In this document: piece by piece, positions 32,859 through 43,806 of the stretch | Numbering within the stretch: the first letter of the stretch is position 1 | Layout of the letters: each line of letters begins with the position of its first letter | From: Prorocentrum cordatum | Lineage: Eukaryota > Sar > Dinophyceae > Prorocentrales > Prorocentraceae | Length of the DNA stretch: 64,000 nt | NCBI GenBank assembly: GCA_963575745.1 | Contig: CAUYUJ010014357.1 | Span: 145,001-209,000, forward strand | Direction: 5' to 3' | Notes under the pieces: model-generated | Database searches by the model: none | Told to the model about the DNA's origin: nothing | The model's input: the letters and a program-made list of their open reading frames with translations, nothing else | Program-made: the position numbers and the translations under genes

Positions 32859-33010
32859 GTCGGGCATCTCCTCCAACAGGCGAATACTGGACGAAACAAT
32901 AAACTCAGTGAGACAATGCCCCCAAATGGGCCAAACATAGTCGAACAATCGTGCCCAAACCGATGTTTGACCATGTTTGGAGACTCCTCCCGTAGAAGAA
33001 CATGCCCGAC
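32859..33010. mobile_element. Family L TIR element, copy L2
   Basis: 152 bp between 'gtcgggcatctcctccaaca' and 'gaagaacatgcccgac'. The ends pair as GTCGGGCAT.../...ATGCCCGAC, and the inner part of the TIR (about 25 bp) is imperfect. L1 (46934-47105) has the same ends and a similar 'aaacatgtttgg'-type interior. No coding capacity. Confidence 0.75.
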
Positions 33011-33443
33011 TTAACGTTACACTGTTCCTCATGCTCATCGATCTCCCTCCTTCGGGCCGGGCGAAAGGGGGGGGAATAGCAAAGGGGGTGTTTGAGAATC
33101 AGCTCACGTAGCTGATTTTCTCGGCGCCTCCCGGCGCCAGAGGCGGCCACGCATCGAGGAATGGGCCCCTCGGTGGGGGTGAAACCGGCTGCATGCAGCA
33201 GATTTCCCCCCCCCCCTCTCGTTCGGCCCGACTCCTCCCGCCGACTCCCTCTTCCCCGTCGCCGGCCTCCCGCCGGCCTCCCGCTGCTCTCGCACACCCC
33301 CGGGGGCTCCTTGGCCGCCGCGGCCCCTGCCGCGGCCCCGCGGCTCGTCGGCGTGCGGCTGCGCGTGCTCGCGTCGCCGGGCGCGCACGTGCTCGCCGGG
33401 CTCGCGTCCAGCCGCAGCGCCTGCGGGGTGCTCGCAGGACTGC
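33011..33443. other. GC-rich, no supported gene; one hairpin
   Basis: 33092-33122 forms a hairpin ('gagaatcagct' against 'agctgattttctc') with a 5-nt loop, followed by 'ggcgcctcccggcgcc'. 33200-33440 is very GC-rich, with Pro/Arg frames on both strands. Confidence 0.5.
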
Positions 33444-33578
33444 CAAGGGCTGGCCATCGACGTCCATTCCCTGTGTTTTTTTTTTCGGTGTCGTGCGTGG
33501 CTTTTTCGCCAAATGATCAAGGATGCTCCTCGATGGTCATCGCCGAAGGAAGAATGCACATGTCCGAGCGATGCCAAG
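33444..33578 (+). mobile_element. Family A element, copy A2
   Basis: Closest relative of A1: 'tcgtgcgtggctttttcgcc', 'atgatcaaggatgctcctcg' and right end 'tgtccgagcgatgccaaga'. The left TIR has lost about six bases ('ggccatcgacgtcc'). The interior T-run is longer. Confidence 0.82.
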
Positions 33579-33778
33579 AGGGGGCGAGGAAGGGAGGGAA
33601 ACAGGGCCAGTGACAAGCTAGGCGCATTCACGTCACGTCTGGCATCCGGCTCCTCCCTCCCATCCCTGCCAATTGCGCTGATTGTTTCCCTGTCCGCGGA
33701 CGCGCGTCAAACCCGACCTGGAACCCCCCAAAAAACATCCTATCGTCTCATGCGCGGAGGAGGGAGCTGCACACATGT

Positions 33779-33850
33779 GAGGACGAGGAGGAGGAGGAGG
33801 AGGAGGAGGAGGAGGAGGAGGAGGAGGAGGAGGAGGAGGAGAAGGAGGGG
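33779..33850 (+). repeat. (GGA)n tract
   Basis: About 65 bp of uninterrupted GAG triplets between unique flanks. 33579-33778 and 33851-34080 hold no supported gene. Confidence 0.95.
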
Positions 33851-34084
33851 GCGCGGGGCAGGGATAAGCCCTACGTCGAGAGTCACCTTGGCGGTCAAAG
33901 TTTGGGACAGCCTCGGGCGAGGAGAGTACACGCATGTAGGCAGAGAAAAATACCACGCGTGCGTCCATCGGTGCAATCTCGCTCGGGTGAAGTGTTCGAC
34001 TCCCCACTTGTTTAGTCACAACGGTTGCCCACGGTAGGACATGCCGTGCTCCATGTCCTGGGCGGGGGGTTAGGACGTGGGCAG

Positions 34085-34515
34085 CAACTCCCAAAATCGA
34101 ATCGATAAGTCGGATCGGCGATCGAAATGAGTCGGGCCGCGGGAATCGGCAGCCAAGTCCGTAGCAATTGAATCGGCGGAAATCGGCAAGCTAAAAGGCC
34201 TCCGTCGAAAAATCGGAACCCAAATCGGAATCCGAAGCCGAACGGAATCGGACTCAGAAACCATCGACATCGAACCGACTTGAATCGGCAGAGTAGAACC
34301 GAGCCGTAGGCAAGAATTGGGAGAGAGGGCTCATTTCGACTCTTCCGATTCGATTCGGTTTCGATGGGGTCCGAGGGAGGGACCGATCCAAAACCTTCTT
34401 CCCGGGAACCGTTTCCCCAGAACCGCTTCCCCGGAGGGTCGTTTCCCCGGAAACCTCTTCCCTGGAGACATCTTCCCCAGAAGAACGTTTCCCCAGAACC
34501 GTTTGTCTGGACGCG
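34085..34515 (+). repeat. AATCGG word cluster and GTTTCCCC(A/G)GAACC repeats
   Basis: 34085-34320: the word AATCGG/AATCGA with short spacers occurs at least 14 times, at irregular spacing. 34395-34510: 'gtttccccagaaccg' and variants occur about six times at roughly 17-20-bp intervals. No domain in the overlapping ORFs. Confidence 0.78.
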
Positions 34516-35399
34516 TTCTGGAACGGAGTCATGTCGATTATATGCCCGTCCTACTTCGCGCGGCCAAGACAGGACAAGACAGCGAGGAACAACCAGAACG
34601 AACCCCGAACCCCGAGGGGAGAGCCTGACTCCCGGGACTCCGCCACGCCAGCCCGTCGTACGCATCTCACCCGCGGCGCAGGTCCAGCGCCCGAGCGGCC
34701 TCCAGATCCCTGGCAGGCCCAAGCGCGCGCGGGAGGGGAGGGGGTGCCGACCCCGCTGGAGCGGGGGAGCCCCGGGGTGGTCGTCCCAGGGCGGTCCCCG
34801 TGCGGCTGCGGCCGCCCCTGGGAGGGGGGAGCTGCAATGAGGCTCTCGCTGCGGTGTTCCCTTCTCCCTGGCGCGGCCGCTGGCGGCTGTGCTCCCGCGC
34901 CCAGCCGCAAAGCGCTCTTCCGTTCAAGGGTTTCCCCCGCCGCTTTCCCGATTCTCAGGCTTTTTCTGGCGCGCTCGCCCTCTTACCGGCGGACTGACCT
35001 CCTCTCCAGCGACACGCCGGGGAATAGTCCCACCAGCCCTTTGGGCGTGAGTGGTTTAGCGAGCTCTCTCTGTTCTCCACCCCCCAGCCCCCCTTCTTCC
35101 CCTTCGGGGAGGGGTTTACTCCTCCCCCTACCCCCTCCCCCTGGGCCTGGAGAGGGAGCCCGGGGCGTCGTCAGGGGGGTCTTTTTTGACTCCTGGGAGG
35201 GCCAAAAAACGGGCCCCGAGGGGGGGGGGAGTTTGGCGCCTCAGACCGTCTTTGAAGCAGAAACCATTGATTTTACTACGGTTTTGGCCCCATTTTAGCC
35301 TTCTGAGGGGGCCGCGCTCCTCTTCCTTCATAGCAAAATCATTGACTTTACGAAGGTTTTGGCCTCATTTTGTCCTTCTCAGGGGCCAGCGCTCATTTG
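34516..35399. other. GC-rich, no supported gene
   Basis: 34730-34900 has overlapping Arg/Gly/Pro ORFs on both strands. 35260-35370 carries a diverged direct repeat ('aaaccattgattttactacg' and 'aaatcattgactttacgaag', about 75 bp apart). Confidence 0.5.
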
Positions 35400-35650
35400 C
35401 GCTTCTGAGGAGGTCGCAAGAGGCCCCAAGACGGCTCCAAGAGGCTCCCAGGAGGCTCCCAAGAGGCCTCCAAGAGGCCCCCAAGAGGCCCCCCCCGGCC
35501 CCAAGAGGTCCCCAAGAGGCTCCCAAGAGGCCACCAAGAGGCCCCAAGAGGCTCCAAGAGGCCCCCAAGAGGCCCCCAAGAGGCCTTCAAGAGGCCCCCA
35601 AGAGGCCCCAAGAGGCTCCAAGAGGCCCCCAAGAGGCCCCACGAGGAGCC
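35400..35650 (+). repeat. CCAAGAGGC array 4, most regular example
   Basis: Here the word is nearly uniform: CCAAGAGGCC with C- or TC- spacers, repeated about 22 times in 250 bp, so the consensus of the array family is easiest to read here. Unit length alternates between 9, 10 and 12 bp. Confidence 0.93.
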
Positions 35651-36118
35651 CGAACGACTCACACCAGGACGAGAGACCCCGAACGACTCACACCACGAGG
35701 AGCCCGAACGACTCAAACCAGGAGGAGGAGCCCGAACGACTCACCCCAGGACGAGGGGCCCCAACGACTCACACCACGAGGAGCCCGAACGACTCACACA
35801 CCAGGAGGGGCCCGAGCGACGCACACCAGGACGAGCGGCCCGAACGACTCACACCACGAGGAGCCCGAACGACTCACACGCAAGGAGGCGCCCGCACGAC
35901 TCACACCAGGACGAGGGGCCCGAACGACTCACACCTTGAGGAGCCCGAACGACTCGCGGACAAGGAGGGTCCCGAACGACGCACACCAGGACGAGGGGCC
36001 CGAACGACTCACACCACGAGGAGCGCGAACGACTCACGCCAGGAAGAGGGGCCCGAAGGACTCACACAAGGACGATGGGGCCGAACGACTCACCCCACGA
36101 GGGGCCCCAACGACTCCC
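35648..36118 (+). repeat. CCCGAACGACTCACACCA(C/G)GACGAG array
   Basis: About 17 copies of a 24-30-bp unit whose core is 'gaacgactcacacca', with alternating tails 'cgaggag' and 'ggacgagggg'. It joins CCAAGAGGC array 4 directly on the left and a (GTC)n tract on the right. Confidence 0.93.
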
Positions 36119-36120
36119 AC

Positions 36121-36122
36121 CA

Positions 36123-36174
<52 letters not shown>

Positions 36175-36320
36175 TCGTCGTCGTCGTCGTCGACGTCGTC
36201 ATCGTCGTCGTCGTCGTCGTCGTCGCGGTTGTGGTCGTCGTCGTCGTCGCGGTCGATATCGTCGTCGTCGTCGGGTGCGTCGTCGTTGTTAAGATCATCG
36301 CTGTGGTCGTCGTCTCCGCT
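36121..36320 (+). repeat. (GTC)n tract
   Basis: About 170 bp of GTC triplets with GCC, GAC and ATC interruptions, decaying into mixed sequence by 36320. It reads as poly-Ser, poly-Val or poly-Arg; the minus strand reads poly-Asp or poly-Thr. Confidence 0.94.
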
Positions 36321-37380
36321 AAATCCCTCTTGCCTCCCACCGCTTTCTCTCCCTCCTCCTCTCCCGCTCCCACCACAAGAAGGATGTACAAGGAGGCGGG
36401 AGGAAGGAGGAACAGGGGAGATATGCGGGGGCAGGCGGAAACACGCCTGAAAAACACGACTGTCCGCATGCTTCGCAAGACTTGCTGTTTTGAGATGGGC
36501 TGGTGGGGATACGCGAAGCGTGAAGAATTCAACTTGGCGCGGTTCCCACAAAACCTCGCGCACGCCGATGTCTGAAAGTCATACTGACACCTCAACGTCT
36601 CACAACTGAGGTTTGCAAGCAAGGCACCTGAGAAATGTCCAGCATAATCGCAACAAACAAACTCATGCATTATTTGAACAAGTGGCAACCGTGTGGAATG
36701 GAGGCGCCACGGACTCTGGGGTAGCCCTGGCTACCATGGCGGGCGAGGGCAAATCAGCCAGCCCCCCACAGAGAACGGGAGGGGGAGAAGAACGAGGATG
36801 ATCATGAGGAGGCGCGGGGTAGAGACCGAACAAGGGGAGGACGAAGGAGTCTCACTTTGGGCCACCTACGCCCGCTGGAGCCCTGTCGGGGCCAACTTCG
36901 GCCGAATTCAGCGCTCTTGGGAGTCTCGAGGAGGGTCGTCCTGGATGTCCTGCGGGCAGGCCCAAGGAACCAGACTCGGCTGCATCCTTAAGGCTGCTGT
37001 GTGATCCGAACACTCTTGTAAAGTCAGGCGGCAACGTCCAAGATGGCCCAAGAGGCCCTCCAGACTGGCCCAAGAGGACCCCAAGAGGGAGGGACCGACC
37101 AGGCCGACCCCGAGGCTCCAATGCGCGCATCGATCGGCCAGAGATGCCCCGGAGAGAACCTCCTCACGAACCTCTGACGTGGCCGCAAGGGTTCGAGAAC
37201 GCAACCCAGTCGCAATGGCGGGACGGGTCGATTACCATTCGAACTTAACCCATCTCATGCTGAAAGGCCCAGACCGGAAACTGCAAAAAGGCCGCACCAG
37301 ACAATTGAAGTGGTTTCACAAGAAAAACAACGGAGCCCAAAGGAGGACTGGGAGCGGAGGGCGAGAAGTAGCAGGCCTCA
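36321..37380. other. No supported gene; short array segment
   Basis: 36490-36530 repeats the 'ctggtggggatacgcgaagc' sequence of 10988. 37030-37170 is a short CCAAGAGG-type array ('tccaagatggcccaagaggc'). The remainder is unique. Confidence 0.5.
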
Positions 37381-38110
37381 TTCTTCACATCCTCCTCCTC
37401 CCCCTCCTCATTCCCGTCATCCCTTGCACAAATGTCCGCGCCTGGCCTAGCGTCCTGACGCCGGCTGGATTCTTGCTACCGCCAAGCCTGGCCGCTTTAC
37501 CGCACAAAGCGGACAGGCCTGGGCCCGAGACACTCAGGGGAACACGGCATCGACAACCGCGCCGCGCGACTTCACGCATCTTCCTTCAACCCCCTCCTCC
37601 TCCTCCTCCTCCTCCTCCTCCTCCTCCTCCTTTTACTCCCTCTCCTCCTCCCCTCTCCCTCCTCCTCCCTCTTCTACCACTCCCCCTCGGTCCGTCTCCG
37701 TCCTCCCCCTTCAACTCCCCCTCCTCCTCCCTTCTTCTCCTCCTCCCCCTCACCCTCCAACTTCTCTTCTACTTTAGCCTTGAGCTTGGCCTACGACTCT
37801 AAGTCTATCCAAACTAGACGGCAACTGGATTCTGATACACGCCACACCAAACCAGAAAATCTCCCACAAACGTCTCCGTCCTCTCCTCTCTCCCCCCACC
37901 TCCTCCCGTATCCATGCTCCTTCTCGCTTCTCCTTCTACTCCCACTCCTCCTCCCCTCCTCCTCCTCCACCTCCTCCTCCTCCCCACCCCCCACCTCCTT
38001 TCCCTTCTCCCTCCCCCTCCCCCTCCCCCTCCCCCTCCTCCTCCTCCTCCTCCTCCTCCTCCTCCTCCTCCTCCTGTCTCAATCTTCCTCCTCCTCCACC
38101 TCCTCCTGTC
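37381..38110 (+). repeat. CCT/CCCTCC pyrimidine-rich region
   Basis: 37585-37640, 37960-38000 and 38030-38075 are (CCT)n, with (CCCTCC)n at 38010-38035. 37640-37790 and 37860-37960 are looser pyrimidine-rich sequence. 37400-37580 is GC-rich without a supported gene. Confidence 0.82.
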
Positions 38111-38232
38111 TCCATCTTCCTCCTCCACCTCCAAGCCGGAACTCTGCGGCAGCTCGGGACGACCCGGGCCCCCCCGCAACGCTCTGGGCAGGGAGCAGCT
38201 GCCGGATCGCATCCCCGAGATTGTGGAAACGT

Positions 38233-38462
<230 letters not shown>

Positions 38463-39490
38463 GGCCTAGGTCTGAGTCCTCGTCGACGTCCAAGTCCGCG
38501 CCCGCATCTGCGCCTTTTCTTACTTCTCGCGGGGCATGGCCCGGTCCGCGGCTTGGGGCGAAGCGGCCCGCGCTCGCGGCTCACCTCCTGCCCAGCGTGG
38601 CGGTGAGAATCTCGCCGCGGGGCGGCACCTGGCAGGGCGGATGCAGAGCGCATGGGGGAGGGAGGGAAGAGGGAGGGCGGGAAGGAGGGAGGAGGGAGGG
38701 AGGACATGACAAGACAATAGCACTTGCGAGCCAACGGTCCGATGTCTCAAAAGGATGAGCTGCATCAGCAGAGCGCGAGTTGCTTGCTACTCACACCAAC
38801 GTCACTGCTGGCGGGGAAAGTGTAGGTGCACGAAAAAAAAAGTGGAGCCCATATGAGAACACCGCGGTTGCGCCGGAACCCGGAGCCCAGAGTGTAGGCC
38901 TTCTGCCCCGCTGTGCTGCTTCTTGCCCTTCGTCGTCGTCATCGCCCTCCCTCCTCCTCCTCCTCCTCCTCCTCCTCCTCCTCCTCCTCCTCCTCCTCCT
39001 CCTCCTCCTCCTCCTCCTCCCGAGCTTTCGCGCTCATGGATCGCACAGGGAGGGCTCTAGGGCCCCTGTCGTGATGTTCTACGCTGCTGTATCTGCTTCG
39101 CAACGTCGAACCTCATGGATAGGGCAGGGAAGGGAGGGACGGCCGTTGCCTGTGTTTTGGTGCAGGCCCAGACAGGGAACATATGAAAACCAACACGATG
39201 AGAAAAACCTATGAAAAACGAACATGTGTAACCGTGTTTGGGCTCTAGGAGGTGCTGTGAGCTTGAGGCCAGTGCTAAGGCAGACCTTGCCCCCTCCCCA
39301 GACCCCTCCTGCGCGTGGCCGAAGAGGCCCGCCCATTCCTGGGCGGAGCTCTGTCCCTGGCCCGGCCTGGCCCTGACCCAGCTCGCCCAGCACCACCCAG
39401 CCAAGCCACGCCATTCTTCTGGGAGGGGCGGGAACGGGAGGGAGGGAGGGAGGCGGAGAAAGGGGGTCGAGGGAGGGGCGCCGCAGCCTG
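38463..39490. other. No supported gene; (CCT)n inside
   Basis: 38945-39022 is a clean (CCT)n tract. 38650-38700 is AGGG-rich. 39040-39130 contains two diverged copies of 'ctcatggatcgcacaggga' / 'ctcatggatagggcaggga'. No domain recognised. Confidence 0.55.
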
Positions 39491-39491
39491 C

Positions 39492-39539
39492 TCAGAGCGT
39501 TCTGGAAGGCTCTGAGAAGAGCGTGCCAGAACGCTCTGA
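39492..39539. repeat. Perfect 14-bp inverted repeat
   Basis: Arms 39492-39505 ('tcagagcgttctgg') and 39526-39539 are exact reverse complements with a 20-nt spacer that itself contains 'gctctgagaagagcgt'. A related word ('tctcagagcgtttcagaacg') occurs near 206. Confidence 0.9.
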
Positions 39540-39662
39540 AACGGATTGACCCTCGTCCTGGCCCCGTCCGAGAACGGAGGACCGCGTCGGCGGCGAGGGT
39601 GGACGGCAGAGCCCGGCCTCAGGCCCCGCGGGACAAAGCCGGAGAAGCAGCTCACGGGACAA

Positions 39663-39840
39663 GAAAATGACCACAGCCGCTGCTTCTTCTTTGCGCCGCC
39701 TTCCAGCCGGCCGAAAAAGAAGTGGTGGTTGTGGTCATTTCCCTGGTGCCACGCTCAAGGAAAATGACCACAACCACTGCTTTGTTTCTGCGGGCTGGAA
39801 GGCGGCAACAAAAGAAAAGCAGTGGCTGTGGTCCTTTTCA
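39663..39840. mobile_element. Nested foldback: four alternating copies of a ~45-bp unit
   Basis: Outer arms 39663-39709 and 39794-39840 pair over about 47 bp with few mismatches ('gccgccttccagcc' / 'ggctggaaggcgg'; 'gaccacagcc' / 'ggctgtggtc'). Inner arms 39717-39744 and 39756-39784 carry the same unit again ('gtggttgtggtcatttcc' / 'ggaaaatgaccacaaccac'). Orientation therefore runs +, -, +, -. This can fold as one long or two shorter hairpins. Confidence 0.9.
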
Positions 39841-40114
39841 CGCCCCGTAGCAGCCGCTCCGCCCTCCGCTGCCAGGACCAAACCCAGCACCCGAGAGCAC
39901 TGCCCGCGGCAGCCCACGCAGGACCCCCAGGCCGAGGCAGACTGCCCAGCCACGCGCGGCGGGGCCTGCTGCGCCGGCGCCGACGCGGAGCCTCGCACCA
40001 AGCCCTGCCGACCCAGGGCGACCCAAGGGGGGGAGGGGAAGGAGCGAGCGGGAGGGAGGGGGCGCCGAAGCCGAGGGAAGGGAGGGGGGCGGAGGGAGGC
40101 AGGAGAAGGGGGGG

Positions 40115-40190
40115 CTCGCCATCGCTCGGGCGTCCACTCCCCGCGCATTTTCCAGCCTCGTGCGTGCACTGCTTTCGCGTGCGAGGGCTT
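40115..40190 (+). mobile_element. Family A element, left-end fragment A6
   Basis: 'cgccatcgctcgggcgtccac' followed by 'cagcctcgtgcgtgcactgctttcgc' matches the left half of A3; the right half is absent. A3 itself lies 225 bp downstream in the same orientation. Confidence 0.65.
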
Positions 40191-40414
40191 CTGAGCAGTC
40201 CCGCCGCCTTCGGAGGAGGCCTTCTCCTGCTCACCTCCCCCCCTCGCTCGCCGCCGAGAAGGGGTTAGGGGAGGGAGGGGAGCATCGCCCGCTCAGGAGG
40301 AGGGCGGGCGCGGGCTCCGCAAAGCACCCCGCATCCACTGCCTCGCGAAAGCTCACCTGGCGACGTGCTCGGCAGAGCATGGATTCCAGGTCTGGCCAGC
40401 CAGAATGCTCTTCC

Positions 40415-40544
40415 GTGCCATCGCTCGAAGGCCCATTCCCCGAGCCGTTTCCAGCTTCGTGCGTTTACCTGTTCGCAAGATTATCCAAGTCGAAGCTCGA
40501 TGGTCATCGCCGAGAAAGCATGCACACGTCCAAGCGATGCCAAG
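40415..40544 (+). mobile_element. Family A element, copy A3
   Basis: 130 bp from 'gtgccatcgctcgaaggccc' to 'acgtccaagcgatgccaag', with TIRs diverged at one or two positions. The interior has 'cagcttcgtgcgtttacctg' and 'gctcgatggtcatcgccg'. Confidence 0.78.
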
Positions 40545-41636
40545 CCTGTGGCAGAAATATGCCCCGCTGTTCCTGCGCCCTGCGCCCATGGCAAGCGCCC
40601 ATACAAATTCATGAAAGCGGTGCGCCTGTATCGCAAGCGGGTCATCCAACACTGGCAAACGAGCTCCGCCCAGGGCACCGCTTGTTGCATGGCCCGGGTC
40701 AACCCCTTCCTCGTTCGTCGTCCTACATCTCCACGTCGTCGTCCAACTGCAAATACCGCGCCAAACTAACAACTGTCCACGATATAGTCCTTCTGTGTCG
40801 ACTCCTGTCATCCATATTACCCGTCTACTACCGTCATTATCTTACCCCTGGCCCCGTAGTTGCTACTGGTGTTGCGAATACCGTTCGCGACGATACTTTA
40901 TCGTTGGAGCTGCTGCTTCTGTTGCTGACGACCTCACCACCGCCTCCCCTCCTCCCTCTCCCTCCCTCCTCCTCCTCCTCCTCCTCCTCCTGCTCCTCCT
41001 CCTCCTCCTCCTCCTCCACTCCTCCTTCTCGTCTTGTTTCTCGTCGGCCCTCCCGTCCTCCTCCTCCTGCTTCGTCCACTGCTCTCCTCGTCCTCGTCAT
41101 CTCCCCCGCCTTACCCTCGTCCCCCTCCTCGTTTCCTCATCCTCCTCGTCCACTTCCTCCTCAAACCTTATACCTCATCGCGCTCTCCCTTCCGAGTATC
41201 ATGGGACGCCCTTCACCTTGGAGCTGCTGTTGTTGATGCCCACCGCCGCCCCCCTCTCCGCTTCCCCTCCTCATCGTTCTGCTCCTCCCCCTCTTCCTCC
41301 CCGTCCTCCCAGTCCTACTCCTCCTCCCTCTCCCGCCTCCCCCCTCCTCGTCCTACTCTTGCCACATGCCGTGCAGCCATCGTGCTACCATCAGGAACGC
41401 ATAATAGGGAACGAAAGGGCTGTTCTAATCCACAAACAGGTTCCACGGCATCATGTCGAAGGAACGGGCCCAGAAACCCAAAGGGGTCCTGATACCATCG
41501 TCTTGACTGCACCTCCTCCTCCTCCAGCGCGCGGCTCCTTCCATGCCTGCTGGGACCTCCCGGGCCCCCCCCGGAGGCACGCCGCAACGGCGCATCTGCG
41601 CCACGGTCTTGGCCACGAGCTCCTGCGCACCCCGAA

Positions 41637-41671
<35 letters not shown>

Positions 41672-41934
41672 ACGGCATCTCTGCCCGCGGGGGAGCGCAG
41701 GACGCCCGAGAGGAGGCGGACGGGCGCGCGGCGCCGTCGGGGCCCGCGGCGGCGAACGCTCCGGCGTGGGGGCAGGAGGGGCCCCGTCCCGGCCCGCGGG
41801 GGAGGACGGGGCGCCCGAGAGGGGAGAGGAGGTCGGCGGCGAGCCTGGGGAGCAGTGAGGAATCCTGGGTGCCTTCACCCCTCCCCCTTACCCACTCACC
41901 CTGGGTCTGGACGGGGCCCCCCGCAGGTCGTTGG
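40545..41934. other. CCT-rich and GC-rich sequence, no supported gene
   Basis: 40940-41140 and 41260-41350 are CCT/TCC-rich. 41640-41672 is (GCCGAC)n, about five units. 41680-41850 is very GC-rich. The 410-aa plus ORF crossing this region is low complexity and has no recognisable domain. Confidence 0.6.
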
Positions 41935-42310
41935 AGCGTCCAAGATGGCAACAGATGGCTCTTCGAGGGTATCAGATTATGCAAGGTGGCCTCCAAGATG
42001 GCTCAAGATAGCGCCAAATCGCTCTAGATGGCTTCCAACATACTCCAAGAGGGGTTAAGACCGCTTCAAGACGGATCCAAGTGGCCTTGGGGGCTCCTCA
42101 TGACGCCACCAAGAGTCCTAACTTTGTCCAAGACCAGTGGACCACAATGGAACATCACTGATGTTGGCCTTCTGACCCGTTCGCTTCTGATGGCATTCCG
42201 AGGCCTCAACCTGGCTCCAAGAGGCCAAGAGAGACCCAAAAGGGGTCCAAAAAGGATCCAGAAACGTGCCCCAAAAGACGATGTTGGGGAACTCATATCG
42301 CAGCTCTAAT
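41935..42310 (+). repeat. CCAAGAGGC-type array 5 (diverged)
   Basis: 'gtccaagatggc', 'ctccaagatggctcaagat', 'ctccaagaggggtt' and 'gctccaagaggccaagagag' words at irregular spacing, interrupted at 42110-42200. Confidence 0.72.
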
Positions 42311-42334
42311 AGTACCGGAGGGAAGCCCAAATCA

Positions 42335-42985
42335 GATTATTTCTAGGACTACAAGGCTATGGCTGTAGGGCTATACGGCTATGGGGCTACAGGGCTATGG
42401 GGCTATAGGTTGTGGGGCTATAAGGCTATAGGCAGCATGGCTATAGGGGTATACGGTTATGAGGCTATAGGGCTACAGGGCTATTAGGGCGATAGGGCTG
42501 TAGGGCCATCAGGCTATAGGGCTACAAGGCTTCAGGGCTATACAACGAAAGAACTATAACGCTACAAGACTACTGGGCACCCAGGCACCCGGGCACCTGG
42601 GCACCCGGGCTACCAGGCACCTGGGCACCCGGGCACCCGGGCACCTGGGCATGCACCCGGGCACCCGGGCTACCGGGCACCCGGGCACCCAGGCACCCTG
42701 GCACCTGGGCACCCAGGCACTCGAGCACCTGGGCACCCAAGCACCCGGGCACCCAGGCTATAGGGCTATAGCGCTATTGGGCTATATGGCTATTGAGCTA
42801 TGGGGCTATTATGACTATAGGGCTATAAGGCTATAGGGCTATCAAGCTATAGGGCTATTGCTATATCACCCGCGGGCACCCGGCACCCGGGCTAGGCTAC
42901 CGTGCACCCGGGCTCCCAGGCACCTGGGACCCTGGGCACCTGGGCACCCGGGCACTTGGGCACCCGGGCAACAGGGCGTGCAGCC
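42335..42985 (+). repeat. Octamer satellite in two states: GGGCTATA and GGGCACCC
   Basis: 8-bp periodicity throughout. 42335-42560 and 42752-42865 are GGGCTATA-type ('gggctatagggctat'). 42572-42750 and 42875-42970 are GGGCACCC/GGGCACCT-type. Intermediate octamers GGGCTACC occur inside the GC-rich blocks. The two states alternate twice with sharp borders. ORFs such as RVPGSPGARVHAQVPGCPG are repeat products. Confidence 0.93.
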
Positions 42986-43089
42986 GAAATCGGCGCCATA
43001 CCTCACCTAACCGTATGAATCCGCTATGACCCCTACAAAGGCAAGCTCTGATTGGGGAATTCAGGACCCACAATTCTGCGATCAATGTC

Positions 43090-43806
43090 TTCCATGGTGG
43101 TCCACAGAAGGCCTAAAGCCTTCCAAGAGAGCCCCACAAAAGCCCCAGGAGGCTCCCAAGAGACCACAAAGACCCTCCAAGAGGCCCCTGAGCCGCACAA
43201 GAGGCATCCAACAGGCCTCCAGTCCATTCAGGCTCCGCAAAGTATCCGAATGATGCAACGTCTTCCGAAAAGGGCAGCTTATCTAGGCATCGTTTCTGGA
43301 TTGGGTTCGGTTTGGAGAGAGTGTGCTGTCGTTTGGCTCTTGGTCCGTACACCGAAGGTCTTGGCGTCGTCGATGTTCGTCGTCGTCAGGAAAAGGTCGA
43401 TGTCGATGTCGTTGTCGTCGTACCAGACGGCTCGCCATCGTTGTCGTCGTCCCCGTCGTCGGCGTCGTTGTTGTCGTTGTTGTCGTCGTCGTCCTCGTCG
43501 TCGTCGGAGATGCGGTGGCTTAGGGAACATCTGCCATTACTTGGCAAGCAATTGGCCGCTCCGCGAGCCCAGGCAGCAGCAGCTAAGAAACCAGCAGGGG
43601 CTAGCAGCAATCTGGCTCTTCCCTATCAAATAAAGGGGGCAGAAAACCCACCCCGATAGTAACCACCGCGACACGCGAAGCCGTTTAGTAAACGCCCAGG
43701 GCCGCATACTAAACGCAAGTTGTCCGGTCCGGGTGATTTTTCCTCTCTTGATCCAAGGCCGCAGGTGTATCCGACAGCAGGGCAGGGTACGCCAAGCTTG
43801 CGCAGG
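43090..43806. repeat. Short CCAAGAGGC array and GTC tract
   Basis: 43105-43230 is CCAAGAGGC-type ('gctcccaagagaccacaaag'). 43365-43510 is interrupted (GTC)n/(GTT)n. 43511-43806 is unique, with no supported gene. Confidence 0.72.
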
